A DNA stretch of 64,000 bases from Endomychus coccineus. Lineage: Eukaryota > Arthropoda > Insecta > Coleoptera > Endomychidae. The DNA is taken from contig OY294070.1 of assembly GCA_958510875.1 (NCBI GenBank), positions 21,009,631 through 21,073,630 of the forward strand, in the 5' to 3' direction. Every line of letters starts with the position of its first letter. Within the stretch, counting starts at the first letter, position 1. Below are positions 1 to 10,629 of the stretch, in pieces. Both the position numbers and the translations under genes were made by a program. The notes beneath the pieces were generated by a model, which did not search any database, was not told the origin of the DNA, and saw nothing but the letters and a program-made list of their open reading frames with translations.

Positions 1-67
1 GAACGAAATATAAAATAAAAACAAAAAATTGGAACATAATGACATAAAATAATAAGACAATGTAAAA

Positions 68-496
68 TTACAATAATTGTTCTATATGACCTCCATTTTG
101 GTTCAAACACTGAATTACTCTGTCATATACTCCTCGCGAAACAGACCTCCGAAGTTCGTCTGGACTTATATTAGTAAGCGCATGGTGAACACGGTTCAAC
201 AATTCCTCTCTAGTTTGTACCGGCCTAGAGTACACTAGTTCTTTTATGCGACCCCAGAGGTAAAAATCCAAGGGGGTCAAATCGGGTGATCTGGGTGGCC
301 AGTTCCAAGGTCCTCGCGGGCCAATCCACCGATCCTCGAACATCAGTGACAATTGCCGGTGTACAGCTATAGTGGAATGTGCTGGAGCACCATCAAGCTG
401 ATACCAACTGTTTGCTCTATTACGTGGAGGTAGGGCATTTAGAAAATCACTAACAAACCCTCTCAGTATCTCCAGATATCTTGCCGCATTTAAATT
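68..496 (-). pseudogene. C-terminal half of a DD41D mariner-superfamily transposase
   Basis: The reading frame covers the second and third catalytic aspartates of a DDE/D transposase: a QLDGAPAH block, then WIGPRGP, then PPRSPDLTPLDFYLWG. There are 41 residues between the Asp of LDGAP and the Asp of PLDF, the spacing described for the DD41D (rosa-type) group rather than the DD34D of mariner. It ends with the usual NGGHIEQLL tail and a stop near 68. The frame runs on upstream to 667, but that part (including the TACAGGGTGT terminus) is not transposase-like, so the N-terminal DNA-binding half and first Asp are missing. The copy is 5'-deleted and cannot be active. Family assignment is from motifs and spacing only. 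Confidence 0.8.
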
Positions 497-630
497 TTGA
501 TAGAACTTTTGGAGTTTTATCACTCTTTGATAAAAATATGGATTAACAAGAAAACCACTGGAAATAGGTATAGAGAATGTTATAGCAAATCGATGCAGAA
601 TCAAATTCTGCATCCGATCATCCAATAAAA

Positions 631-712
631 TACAGGGTGTCCCATTTGGAAAAACGAACTTTTTCAACTTTTAAAATGATGTAATTGGTCATTGAATTTT
701 GGATACCCTGTA
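631..712. repeat. Short terminal inverted repeat pair TACAGGGTGTCC / GGATACCCTGTA
   Basis: The 12-bp ends at 631-642 and 701-712 are inverted copies with one mismatch, enclosing 58 bp. The ACAGGGTGT-type terminus is common in mariner-superfamily MITEs. It may be a collapsed end of the adjacent DD41D copy. Confidence 0.55.
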
Positions 713-954
713 TGCGATAAATCAGTTGTCAATATGGCATTTGAAAGAATCATTCATGTGCTTCCGTCTACCCCACCAATCGAAATTGGTTAAAGGGCGC
801 AATGTTCAAAACAGCGCTACATCTGTCAAAATTTTCAAAAAAATCACAATATCTAAGAAAAAATTGAAAATAGGTATAGGAAAACCTGATGGAATTCACT
901 ATGAAATTTTCTTAGGAATCTAAAAATGAAATAATATACCGGGTGTTCCATTTA

Positions 955-1110
955 AAATAAAGAAGTTAATGGCGACTTCCGGTGCAACCGGAAGTAGTAT
1001 GATCTAGAAAATATTTTGAAAAGAAAGAAAATCTTTGATAACCCTGGAACCCAAAATTTCAGAATTCTAACTTTTTTCTAACCACGAAAACTTCTAACGA
1101 ACGGCTCTCG
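955..1110. repeat. Half-MITE with ACTTCCGGT-n-ACCGGAAGT palindrome
   Basis: It starts with a CGGGTGTTCCAT terminus and carries an ACTTCCGGTgcaACCGGAAGT palindrome near 975-996, also present in both arms of the foldback at 5.6-6.25 kb. Only one side is recognisable here. Confidence 0.45.
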
Positions 1111-1149
1111 TGGAATATCCTGTATATGGATGTATTTGGTAAATATAAT

Positions 1150-2640
1150 TAAAAAAAAAACAAATTTTTAACTGCGTTTCCTCTTGAAACTACGCCTCCT
1201 ACAGAGTTCTGTTTTGACTCACTTACTCGTTGTTACGTCTACTTTCGATAAGTGGTAAGAAAAAGGTATACTGCAATGGAAAAAATAGCGGAAAAATTGA
1301 AAAATCAGAAAAATCGCTTTTTTCGTGGTAATTTGCATATTTATCGTTAAATAGTTGTTATTAATCAATAAAATCATTTTAATTTTTGTATGCTTATGGA
1401 AACTATAATATTATTTCTTTAATTATTGTATAGATCGAGTTTTGATATGATGTCATGCATGTCTAAGACAGTAAATTATATCTGCTTTATTTGTATCTTC
1501 GTAATCGTAGGATACGAATATATGACTTCTACGATCGTCGTACATGGGATTGTTACTATCAAACAAAACATAAGAAATTCACATTCCCAATATGCATTTG
1601 AGAACAATTTTAGTTTTTTACTCGAAATCATTTAGTTTACTAAACAAAATATAATCATACAATAGATAATGTAGTAGATCTACAATGATATATACGGGTT
1701 TTGTAGAGTGGTTTTCAATTATAAGACAGTATTTGCATGTTGCACTGAACAAGTTTATATTGCAAGTATCTATATAAAAAAAAATTCTATAAAAAATAAT
1801 ACATCTTGGAAAAATTGAAGCAGATCCCTCCTGTTTTTAGGTAGTAAATATTAACAACATAAAATTCATAAATGCGGTAAAAAAAATTTAATATTATTTT
1901 GAACATGAAAAAAGTATGCATTCCCATAGATGTATTTTTCTCTAATCTTGCTTTCTTCGCAGAGCGTTGTACTTCTTCTTCGTCCAATTCAACAAAACTG
2001 AACGATTCTCCAGTGTTTTCGAAAGTTTCATTGAGTACTGTTTCAGTTATAGTACATTGATCTGTTTCCATTTCTTTCGAGTCACTTTCGTGTATGGAAA
2101 TTTGTGGAAGTTCAGCATTTGAGCAATTTTCTAAATTAGAACAATTTAAACATAAGTTGGTACGACTGTAGTATATGCCGTCTCGACCTCTCATTGGCTT
2201 AGAAAGCCTCTGGTTGCTGTCTTTAGCCTCGAAAACAGCTCATTTGTCATATTCGTATCCTGCGATTACGAATATACGAATATAACAGATATAATTTGCT
2301 GTCTTAGACATGCATGACATCATATCAAAACTCGATCTATACAAATAATTAAAGAAATAATATAGTTTCCATAAACATAAAAAGATTTGAATGATTTTAT
2401 TAATTAATAACAATTATTCAACGATAAATATGCAAATTTCCACGAAAAAAGCAATTTTTCGGTTTATTCAATTTTACCGCCATTTTTTCCATTGCAGTAA
2501 ACCTTTTTTACCACTTATCGAAAGTAGACGTAACAACGAGCAAGTGAGCCAAAACCGAACTCTGTAGGAAGCGTAGTTTTAAGAGGAATCGCAGTTAAAA
2601 ATTGTTTTTTTTTTCTTAAATTAAATTTAACAACAACCTC
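1150..2640. mobile_element. Long inverted-repeat (foldback) element
   Basis: Arms of about 390 bp at roughly 1150-1545 and 2245-2640 are diverged inverted copies. Landmarks shared by both arms are the TCGTTGTTACGTCTACTTTCG block, the ATAAATATGCAAATT block, GATCGAGTTTTGATATGATG and CATGCATGTCTAAGACAG. The 700-bp centre carries a minus-strand ORF, so this may be an internally deleted DNA transposon rather than a pure MITE. Target duplications were not resolved. Confidence 0.75.
1787..2194 (-). CDS. Hypothetical acidic ORF inside the foldback element
   Basis: This 135-codon frame lies wholly between the inverted arms at 1.15-2.64 kb. It is also open upstream of its first Met to about 2230. The first 95 residues have a protein-like composition: a Cys-x2-Cys-x5-Cys cluster (LCLNCSNLENCSN), then a Ser/Thr/Glu-rich acidic stretch, then a basic patch (SAKKARLEK). 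The last 40 residues are hydrophobic and AT-driven and look like read-through of non-coding DNA. I do not recognise it. It could be a decayed exon of the element's own transposase or a captured host exon. Confidence 0.3.
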   Translation of the reverse strand: MRGRDGIYYSRTNLCLNCSNLENCSNAELPQISIHESDSKEMETDQCTITETVLNETFENTGESFSFVELDEEEVQRSAKKARLEKNTSMGMHTFFMFKIILNFFYRIYEFYVVNIYYLKTGGICFNFSKMYYFL

Positions 2641-3789
2641 CGAATATTTCTCTCTGAAAAAATTACTACCTTTGGCAATAAATAGAGGTATCTTTTGCCA
2701 AAGTTTGAGCTTCATAAAGTTTTATTTGTCAAAGAAAAAAATTAAAAACCGAAAAATTGGTTTTTCGTTTTTTTTTTCGAAAAACTTCGAGGTAAGGGTA
2801 AAAACGGTGAGTACAAAAGTTGTAGATCTTTTTATTCCCTACAACTTTTATATTTAACTTTTTTCGATAGAATGCACGGTGTAGCCAAAAATCAGGAAAA
2901 ACTGTTTTCAACCCCGGATAGCAGCTGTCGGTTCGATTTATTTTTCTCTCTTTTACAATATCTTGTTCTACACTATCCTGCTGTCAGATTGCTGTAACAA
3001 TTTTTTTTGCTGTTCAAATACTATTTGTACTGGCCCATGACTATTAATGCCCATCAACAGTTTCGTTTAACCATCATTAGATGAAAAAAAAATTGAGTTT
3101 ACCCAAAGGTAAAATCAAAAGCTAAGTTAGCACAACAAAAATTAAAAATTGGCATTCGATTGACCATTAATGCTCATCATTAGATGAAAAAAAAAATGAA
3201 GGAGGTTCGGAGGTGTTAGCGGGGGGAAATATAAAAAGAGCAAGCGGAGGGCAAGAGTGGAGGTCTGGCAACGCTATAAATATTGTCGGCTGGACTTAAA
3301 AAAAAATTATAATCGTATAGTTGTCGTCGACTTTTCGTGTTTTTAAAAGTTAATTACAATTAATAATTGTCTACCTAAACCATATTTTCAACTATTTTTT
3401 TATAGAAATAATTAGTGGGACTCGCTCAAACTTGCACAGATTATTATTGTAATGATGTTATTCCATTAAAAAAAAGCATTCCAATTTAGCCGTTTTTTGT
3501 TCAATTTGAAGATTTAACCACGTCCCCATAAGCTTTAATGTTAAAATATTGTTTTTTTGACTCAATATATTTAAAAAACGGTGTAGTCGTCTTCTCATAA
3601 TGTTATTCTCAACACGATGATAAGGATTCCTAGGTGTAGTCTTTAATTCATTGATAATGAACTGGAAGTTCACGTGTGTGAATATATCATGATGTGGGTG
3701 TTCCCTACTCCTTGTATATGGTCATACAAGGTTACACAAATTATAATCAGCATCTGATCAATACCTAGGATTGATAATCAAAATTTGGA
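2641..3789. other. AT-rich non-coding stretch
   Basis: No gene is recognised. The motif ATTAATGCYCATCA with ATTAGATGAAAAAAAAA occurs twice (about 3040-3090 and 3166-3198), suggesting a small local duplication. Short ORFs here look like chance. Confidence 0.5.
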
Positions 3790-4200
3790 ACTCTTGGTGG
3801 CTTTTTCCTTCACTCTGGTAAAACTGGGGCAAACATGAACTGAACTGTGGCGAGAATCATCACGCATGAGGCAGGTCAAGCTCTTCATTAAAGAGCCTGT
3901 GCCTAGGCTCTCAAAGAAACTCCTTTCTCTGTCCCAGAGGGACATCAGAGAGATGACTGGAATCCTAACCGGTTGGAATGCGAGCACTAGCATCCCTCAG
4001 GCACCGACACTTCGGAAAATCAAAACTGCTCCCAGAAGAACTATGTGGAAGCCAGTACTGGCAATATACTGGGTTTCTGGCGGGCCACAAACCTGCTAGT
4101 ATAGAATAGGCTTCAGACTACAGGGCGCACAATGGGCTCAACTAAGTGAGCCAAGCGCTTTTGGGGGCCAAGCCCCCTCCCCTCAAGTGATGAAGATGAT
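3790..4200 (+). mobile_element. 3' end of an RNase H-bearing LINE (broken)
   Basis: The peptide at 3866-3990 (MRQVKLFIKEP, then LSLSQRDIREMTGILTGWN) matches the segment after the RNase H domain of insect non-LTR retrotransposons. The same family occurs at 10.7 kb. It is followed by a 3' UTR (CTAAGTGAGCCAAGCGC... AAGCCCCCTCC) ending in GTGATGAAGATGAT, a trinucleotide tail. The 3' UTR is shared with the copy at 29.0 kb. The copy is 5'-truncated and out of frame. Confidence 0.7.
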
Positions 4201-4690
4201 TCTTCAATATTCATTTTCGCCGTTTCGTAACCGTGGACGAAACATGGATTCATCACAACACACCAGAGTCCAAAGAACAGTCGAAACAGTAAAGTGGCAA
4301 AGTGGGCTTATCGGGCAACAAAGTCATGGCGACAGTTTTTTGGGATACACACACGGCATCGTCCATATCCATATCGATTATCTTGAAAAGGGCAAAATGA
4401 TCACCGGCGTATATTATGCAGAGGGACAACGCCCAGACGCACATGTCTGCAGTCACAATGGCGGAATTGCATAAATCGCCATACGAATTGATTCCTCATC
4501 CAGCATATTCTACAGATTTGCACCCCCCCCCCCGCGATTTTTATCTATTTCCACACTTGAAGCAATGAGTAGGCGAAAATAGATTTGGTTCCAGCGACGA
4601 GGTCATCACTGAAACGAACGCCTATTTTGAAGAATTGAGGAATAAAATAAGTTTCGACCAAATAAATCATTCCTTCTTTCATTTTTCAAG
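4187..4690 (+). pseudogene. mariner (DD34D-type) transposase relic
   Basis: Pieces of mariner transposase follow in order but in shifted frames: a GDSFLGYTHGIVHIHIDYLEKGK block with ITGVYYA (4330-4420), then PHPAYSTDL (4495-4525) and DFYLFPHLKQ (4535-4565), then a C-terminal segment ITETNAYFEEL near 4605-4640. The first catalytic Asp region and the N-terminal helix-turn-helix are missing, and a poly-C run interrupts the SPDL motif. It lies about 310 bp upstream of the first exon seen of the main gene. Confidence 0.75.
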
Positions 4691-4996
4691 GACTTTTCAC
4701 TTTGCCCTCCTATTGATATTTTCAGCTCATCCATATACAATCAAAAAGCAAGGCTTATTTGAATCACATAATTTAGATAACATTATTATTTCAAATTTGG
4801 ACATTTAAAATCTTATTTTAGAATTGCAAATTATATTAAGCTAACTCCATTCTCTATTTGTTTCATTAATCTTATTGGAGAGGTTAAATACACTCTATTT
4901 GCCTCCTTGCCCTCGTAAAGTTAATCATAAGTTACACGAATCCTCCTGAGTAATATGTCATTACTACAGATCTTCATGCTATATGTATTTCCTCAG
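4691..4996. other. Intron sequence before the first visible exon
   Basis: AT-rich DNA with no recognisable gene. It ends in a pyrimidine-rich acceptor (GTATTTCCTCAG) at 4996. Confidence 0.6.
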
Positions 4997-5296
4997 CGTC
5001 TAGACCAGTTTCGAGACAAATTTCGAGAGTCAATTCATTAGAATGTGAAGACGAAGAAGATGATGAAGAAGAGGAAGAGGGATCGGAAGAAGAAGGCGAC
5101 ACACCAGAAGAACAAATTATGCAGAACTTGCGTAGATTGGAAGAAATATCGCCGGAAGTGGTAGACCCCGATCAATTATCCGTGTCTAAGAGGCCATCGT
5201 GGTTGGCGCATATACCTTTGATAAAACGCGGCAGCGTACCGAAAGCGCAAATACCAGTCGAAACGCTGGATACGCAGAGTTGCACCTATTTTTCTG
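4997..5296 (+). CDS. Main gene exon 1 of window: acidic N-terminal region
   Basis: Acceptor TTTCCTCAG and donor G|GTAAGT frame a 300-nt exon that enters with two bases of a split codon and leaves with one (phase 1). It encodes residues 1-99 of the visible product: a basic/Ser segment, then a strongly acidic Glu/Asp run (about residues 18-40), then a PxxxxP-rich linker (RRLEEISPEVVDPDQ, RPSWLAHIPLIKRG) leading into the first protease-like module. Since it starts mid-codon, the real start codon and earlier exons lie upstream of the window. A Met at 5119 is internal and is not taken as the start. Confidence 0.82.
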
Positions 5297-5442
5297 GTAA
5301 GTCTAGAACCAAAAATATCTTCGCAATATCACCAGCAAATAGCTTCCGAGATCGAAACAGCATTTTGGTTATTGAACTCGGATCATATCTGAATTAATTT
5401 GCCTACTTTCTGAGTGAACTTGGTATTGTCTTGGAGTCATTA

Positions 5443-5467
5443 TGATAATAATAATAATAATAATAAA
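5443..5467. repeat. AAT microsatellite
   Basis: About eight near-perfect ATA/AAT units. Confidence 0.85.
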
Positions 5468-5562
5468 TAATCTTTATTGATGAAACCAAGAGAAGTATGG
5501 AATGAAATGCGTCAGGACAGATAGGTACAAAATTAAGATAACGTATATATTTATATACTATA

Positions 5563-6255
5563 TACCGGGTGTCCCAGTATACATGTTCCAATAGATTATC
5601 TCAGTCATTTCAAAAGATTAAAATTTGACAATTTTTTGATCTCCAATTCGTTCAAGGAACCTTTAACTTGAGAAAAACAAAAATTGAAAGTCACTTCCGG
5701 TTTGGCCGGAAGTGACTCTGACTTTTTTATTTCAAATAGCACCCTGTATATTTTTTGCAATTTTTGATTCCTACTCAAAATTATCTTTCCAACGATGTAT
5801 CAATATCAAAGTTACAAACAAATGTATTCAAAAGTTTCCATGGCACACTAAGGTTCATTTAAGAATTATTAATTCTTCCAGTTCTACTACAATTCTAATA
5901 ATTTGAAATTTGACGTTCTCTTCATCATCTCGAATGCAAAATTGTTCATGAATTATCAATTATTATTGAAGTCAAAATCAAGATTACACAAAATATCGTA
6001 GCCTACTGCAATTCTTTCAATTTGAAATTTCAATTGTCGTTTTCTCCATCAAATCAAATGTAAAATACAAAGTGTGATACATCGTTATGAAGATAATTTT
6101 GAGTAGAAATCAAAAATTGCAAAAAATGTACAGGGTGCTATTTGAAATAAGAAAGTCAGAGTCACATCCGGTCAAACCGGAAGTGACTTTCAATTTTTGT
6201 TTTTCTCAGTTGAAGGTTCTTTGAACGAATTGGAGATCATGAAATTTTCAAATTT
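5563..6255. mobile_element. Palindromic MITE
   Basis: Arms at about 5625-5815 and 6070-6255 are inverted copies at roughly 90 percent. Both contain GATCTCCAATTCGTTCAA, the CACTTCCGG...CCGGAAGTGAC palindrome, AAATAGCACCCTGTA and TTTTTTGCAATTTTTGATT. The left outer end reads ATACCGGGTGTCCC. It has no coding potential and lies in intron 1. Confidence 0.85.
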
Positions 6256-6289
6256 TTATACATATATATAATATAATAATATATATAAG

Positions 6290-8352
6290 GTGTTTCATAA
6301 TATATGCGCAGAACTTCAGGATGTGATAGCTCGACCAAAAATTTGAAAAAAGTTTCTATTAACTTACCCTCTAAAATGCAGAATTTTGAAATTGAAATTG
6401 AAAAAAAAAATTTCGTTTTTGCGAATATCTCCGGAACCGTTTATCGTACAGAAAACAGCTTTTGTGAGCATTTTCGACTCATAGTAAGCTATGTTTTGAG
6501 CGATAAAAATTTTTGTTTTAGTCATAATTGGTGAAGATTTTGAAGGGGTAGTGAGTGTTTTTCTCCCCAACTTCTACATCACTGGAAAAAATACGGTTTT
6601 GAGACGCCCATTTGAACCGCCAATGTTTTCTACACCAAAAGGGTGCTCTTGGTCATAGGCTCTAAAGTTGACCATTTTCGAGAAAAATTAACTTTTATGT
6701 TGAAAAACATGGTCAATTTTAGAAATAAAATTTTTTTTCCACTAATTATACAAAATTCATTTAAACGTTGAAACAAGTAACAAAACTAAATGTTAATTCA
6801 TAATTGCAACATTAAAAAAAAATTAAAAAATTATACAAAAGTTGTCTTTGCAAAATTCTCCAAACCGTCAAGGTAACGAACGCATTTCGCACATTTCAGC
6901 GTTTGTGTAAAAAAATTTATATTTTTTTCATCAAGTAGGCTTTAAATTTTAAAACAAAAGCTTCCTCCTGTCAAAATAAAAATTAGTTTGTACCTGCAAA
7001 AAGTAAATTTGTATTACAAAATTAAAAATGAATTACACAAACGCTGAAATGTGCGAAATGCAATTACTTTTACGGAATAGCGAGCGGTAATTCGGCAGAA
7101 GCAAGGTGGTTGTATCAAGAAAGACATCCTGATCGCCAAGTACCACAACATTACTTGTTTCAACGCATTCACCAACGACTATGGGAAAATGGAAGTTTTA
7201 AAAAGAAAATACTGCTGATAATGGGCGACCTATGTAAGTTGCAAATCCGCAATAAGAAGAGACTGTTCTCGACGAAATTGAAGAAATTTCGACCAGGAAG
7301 GTACCAGAAAAATAGCTCACAACTTAAATTTATCTCGCTCGACTGTTTGGAGAATTTTGAAAAGACAACTTTTTGTATCCCTACCATATCCAAAGAGTAC
7401 AAGCCTTATTGCCAAGAGGTTTTCCGCCAAGATTGGCTTTTTGTAGATGGATGCAAGACAGAATAGCTGAAAATCCTCAGTTTGGAGCCGAAGTTCTGTT
7501 TACCGATGAAGCATCTTTCTAGAGAGATGGTATTTTCAATTTTCACAATAACCACATATGGACTGAAGAAAATCCACATGAAATTGCAGGAGGCCATCAT
7601 CAGCAACAATTTTCCTTGAATATTTGGGCTGGCATCGCCGGAACTGCTGGAAGATGTACCGCTTCAATAAGACAAAACATGTACTTTATGCATGATGAAG
7701 CTCCGGCCTACTTTAGTCTGGTTGCTCGCCAATACTTGGAAGACGAATACCAACACCGTTGGATCGGTCGAGGAGGTCCGCACCCTTGGCCCCCGCGATC
7801 TCCCGAACTTAATTTTTTTGATTTTTTCTTTTGGGGCCATCTCAAAACCCTAGTCTACGCTACTGCAGTTGAAAATGTTGACCAATTAAGACGCATTGTT
7901 GCATCTTGCGACATAATTCGGAACACTCCGGGAATTTTCCTACTTGTTAGACAGTCAATGCGTCGAAGAATTGCTGCGTGCATTGAAGCTAACGGAGGAC
8001 TTTTCCAACATTTAATTTAACTGTGTATGATTTGTAATTTTTTTTTTTAATTTTGCAATTATGAAGTGAACGTTTGACTTTGTTACTTGTTCTAACGTTT
8101 AAATAAAATTTGTTAACTTAGTAAAAAAAAAAATTATTTCAAAAATTTTTTCAACATAAGTTGATTTTTTTCGAAAACTGTCAACTTTAGAGCTTATGAT
8201 CAATGGTACCTTTTTTGTGTATAACATTGGCGGTTCAAATGGGCGTCTCAAAATTGTACAATTTCAAGTGGCGTAGTTGTTGGGGAGAAAAACACCCACT
8301 ACCCCTTCAAAATCTTCACCAATTATGACTTAAAATTTTTTTTTTTCAAGTT
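6290..8352 (+). mobile_element. DD41D mariner-superfamily element with long TIRs
   Basis: Inverted arms at about 6515-6835 and 8025-8345 share AGTCATAATTGGTGAAG, GAAGGGGTAGTG, GAGACGCCCATTTGAACCGC and CTCTAAAGTTGAC, and flank a broken transposase frame. The left side runs further out to a GGTGTTTCATAAT terminus near 6290, while the right side stops at about 8352, so the right end is truncated. Confidence 0.8.
7028..8020 (+). pseudogene. DD41D transposase, frameshifted
   Basis: The relic spans an almost full-length transposase. The start is near 7028 (MNYTNAEMCEMQL), the middle is damaged (7110-7440), and the first catalytic region VLFTDEASF with FNFHNNHIW is at about 7495-7560, interrupted by a TAG stop. 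The second catalytic Asp is in MHDEAPA (7688-7708), followed by HRWIGRGGP and PPRSPELNFFDFFFWGHLK. The spacing from HDEAP to FFDF is again 41 residues. The tail IEANGGLFQHLI ends at 8020. Several frame breaks make it non-functional. It belongs to the same superfamily group as the copies at 0.1, 15.5 and 61.5 kb. Confidence 0.82.
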
Positions 8353-8966
8353 ACCTCACCGGAGACTCTGAATGACAGAGGTCTCTGGTGAATGACGTGC
8401 TAGTGAATATGCGAATATGTATGATGTATGACGCATTTTGCGCCCGCTCTAAGCTGTTTTCTAATAGCTTATTCTAAAGTATATTTTGACTTAGCTGATT
8501 TGCGTGTTGACTAATGTCATTCACAATCTTGTGTGCGGCATCTGGATTCAAAATGGCAGGTGAGCGTACCTACTTTTCCAGTGCTTTGGTGTTATAGCTT
8601 CAAATGTAACATCAACTTAAGACAATTTCACACGATGATACAACATTTAGCAGAGAAAAGTGCAATTTTTCGAATATTTGCTCTCTACGAACGGAGGAAA
8701 CTTTGAGAAGCAGCTAAGGCTTTCTAACTTTTTCTTTTTTATTGGCTCAAATAAAAGATTAATAAAAGAAACATCCGCAGTGCGGCATACTTAATGAGAA
8801 ATGTAAATGGAATTTTTTTGGAAGCTGTAGTTTGGTTAAGTTGTTATCATTTCAGTCAGTTTTTTTCAGCAGGTTTTGAGACATTCACGTGAGCAACGTG
8901 GTCTCACGTTTGATTGTTCTACGAGTATAACAGTAACGAGACGTTAAAATGTTGTTCGTCTTTCAG

Positions 8967-9617
8967 ATATAAAACACCAAAAAAGCGGAATACTGAGGGG
9001 TCGAACTCATCAAAAAGACAAGACTTTCTCCCGATTCCGCGAAGGCAAACAGAGTTTATCGCAAGCAGTCGCCGCTCTGACCATGCGACGCATCCACAAA
9101 TCGAAACACTGGGTGCGCAAATTCGTCAACGATATCCTGATACTCGGCGAAACGATCCACCACGAATCGCTGAAGACGGCGCCAAAAGGACCGTTCAGAA
9201 TCACTTACATAATGAAGAAGATCATCTTGTACGAACGAGAGTTCACTCCCGAAATAGAAGAATTCGCCATTTTCGGCCGACTGGAATCGGATAGGGAGGA
9301 CTTATTGGACTTGTATCCAGCGCTGAACACCTATTTGAAGGTTTACGATGGCTGCGTTGTTAACGGACCTTTAATTGTGGCCATTTGGAGGGAAGAAAAC
9401 CGCTATTATATGTACGATCCCAATGAGAGGGATGCTCAGGGAAGAGCCAGCCAAGAATGGGGTTACGCTTGTGTTACATGGTTCACATCCTTGAAGGAAC
9501 TAGTACGTCTCTACGTTGAAAATGTACCGAAGGAGCGGAGACAGGATGATTTCCATTTGTCGAAGGTCGTGATAAATGATTATCTTGGTGTTGCCGATCC
9601 TTGGTGCCATTTCAAGG
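8967..9617 (+). CDS. Main gene exon 2: module 1, complete but catalytically altered
   Basis: Acceptor TCTTTCAG and donor G|GTAAGT; phase 1 in and out. Residues 100-316 hold a whole module. The N-half has the GILRG signature, a conserved Gln (RTHQ), then SLSQAVAALTM where module 2 has its Cys, so the nucleophile position is Ser. It continues with HWVRKFVNDILILGE. The C-half reads PLIVAIWREENRYYMYDPNERDA: the Asp of the D-x-H pair is present but the His is Asn. The closing segment is WGYACVTWFTSLKELV. The module looks like a pseudoprotease with a retained fold. Exon GC is clearly higher than in the flanking introns. Confidence 0.9.
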
Positions 9618-10138
9618 GTAAGTTGGTGATCACATCATCTAAATTTTTCTCTAGGGAAGCTGAATCCGTTCTGTCGAACCACTACAGATTTTTTCGCCCA
9701 CTTGTACCATCCACATTCACTGTTAGAAAAAACCTGCAAGTTTTTATATTCGCATTAGTCTTACTTAGTGACAGTAGTTACTATCACTGTTTCTAAAGTT
9801 TAGTAAGTAATTCAGCAGGACGCATCTTAGGGTTTTTGGTATTACCCATTTACTATTCCTTTAGTGGCCAAACCCGCATCGTTTATTGTTCCTTTGAAAT
9901 AATACACTGTACATTGAGAACCCTTTCCAGCACGTCATCCTAGTTCATGTGAGGCATATGGTACAACTTCTTTTGCTAGCCAGACGATGAGTTCCTAACG
10001 TAGCGTTTTATCGTCATCCGAGATTTTTTTGTAGCCTAAAATTGCAGGGTAATGTAAGATTAATATGTTCAATAAATCCTAAAGCAGGTAAATACGAAAG
10101 ATTACTCTATTCGCATAATCATTCACATGTAATGTCAA
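9618..10138. other. Intron 2, first part: nothing recognised
   Basis: AT-rich intron with no ORF or repeat that I can name. Confidence 0.5.
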
Positions 10139-10345
10139 CCATAAGGTTGACGAATATGTGAGTATTAAAGATTATTAATAAACTGTAAAAGAGTTCACAC
10201 ACTTTGGATACACTATAACACTAAATAAGAAATAATCACCCTCATCCACTGGAAATATTGTTAAAGTACTGAGGACCTATCGGCTACCAAGTAGCTATCA
10301 TCAGAGTAACCTCAGTTTACATTAAAACATTATGTTTGGGATAGT
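10139..10345 (-). mobile_element. Penelope-like element terminus
   Basis: On the minus strand this carries CTGATGA, a GCTAC/GTAGC stem and CGATAGGTCCTCAGTA, then AGTGGATGAGGGTGATTATTTCTTATTT. The same block ends the Penelope relic at 30.7 kb, so this is an orphan terminus of the same family. A hammerhead-like core is visible at 10280-10304. Confidence 0.6.
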
Positions 10346-10439
10346 TTATTCAGCAAGGTTACACTTAGTACAGTCAAAAGTGTGAATAACATCTGAAATT
10401 TTATAGACCACAAGGAAATGCAAAATTCTTTTTGCATCG

Positions 10440-10625
10440 TGTTCAGGATGGTTACACATCGTTAGTCAGAAAAAATGAAAGAGGGCTCGTGATTATTACT
10501 ATCAATAAACAATGAAAACCCATTTTCAATTAACAAATGGAATGTCTTTTATAACAAATAGAATATCTCGGGCTCTTTAAATCCAAAGTTTCTGAAATTT
10601 GATATCAGGGGGTTTTTTGGTCCGC
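10440..10625. repeat. Dispersed repeat, copy A
   Basis: It shares AATGGAATGTCTTTTATAAC, ATATCTCGGGCTCTTT and AGTTTCTGAAATTTRATATC with 37420-37560 in the same orientation. Family unknown. Confidence 0.7.
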
Positions 10626-10629
10626 AGGC

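Larger units (their letters stand above)
5297..8966. other. Intron 1, filled by two transposons
   Basis: It holds an (AAT)n microsatellite at about 5443-5467, a palindromic MITE and a DD41D element, each listed separately. The last 600 bases (8352-8966) show nothing recognisable apart from the acceptor TCGTCTTTCAG. Confidence 0.7.

Noticed and set aside
5119..5397. ATG at 5119 as the start of the main gene
   Set aside because: The frame is open upstream to a consensus acceptor and encodes an acidic linker; splice phases fit only if the exon begins at 4997.
8550..8575. ATGGCAG|GTGAGC as a nested first exon
   Set aside because: Only two codons before a donor; no downstream partner was found.
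9618..9796. Continuation of the exon 2 frame to 9796
   Set aside because: A consensus donor at 9618 joins in phase to exon 3; the downstream residues are AT-driven.
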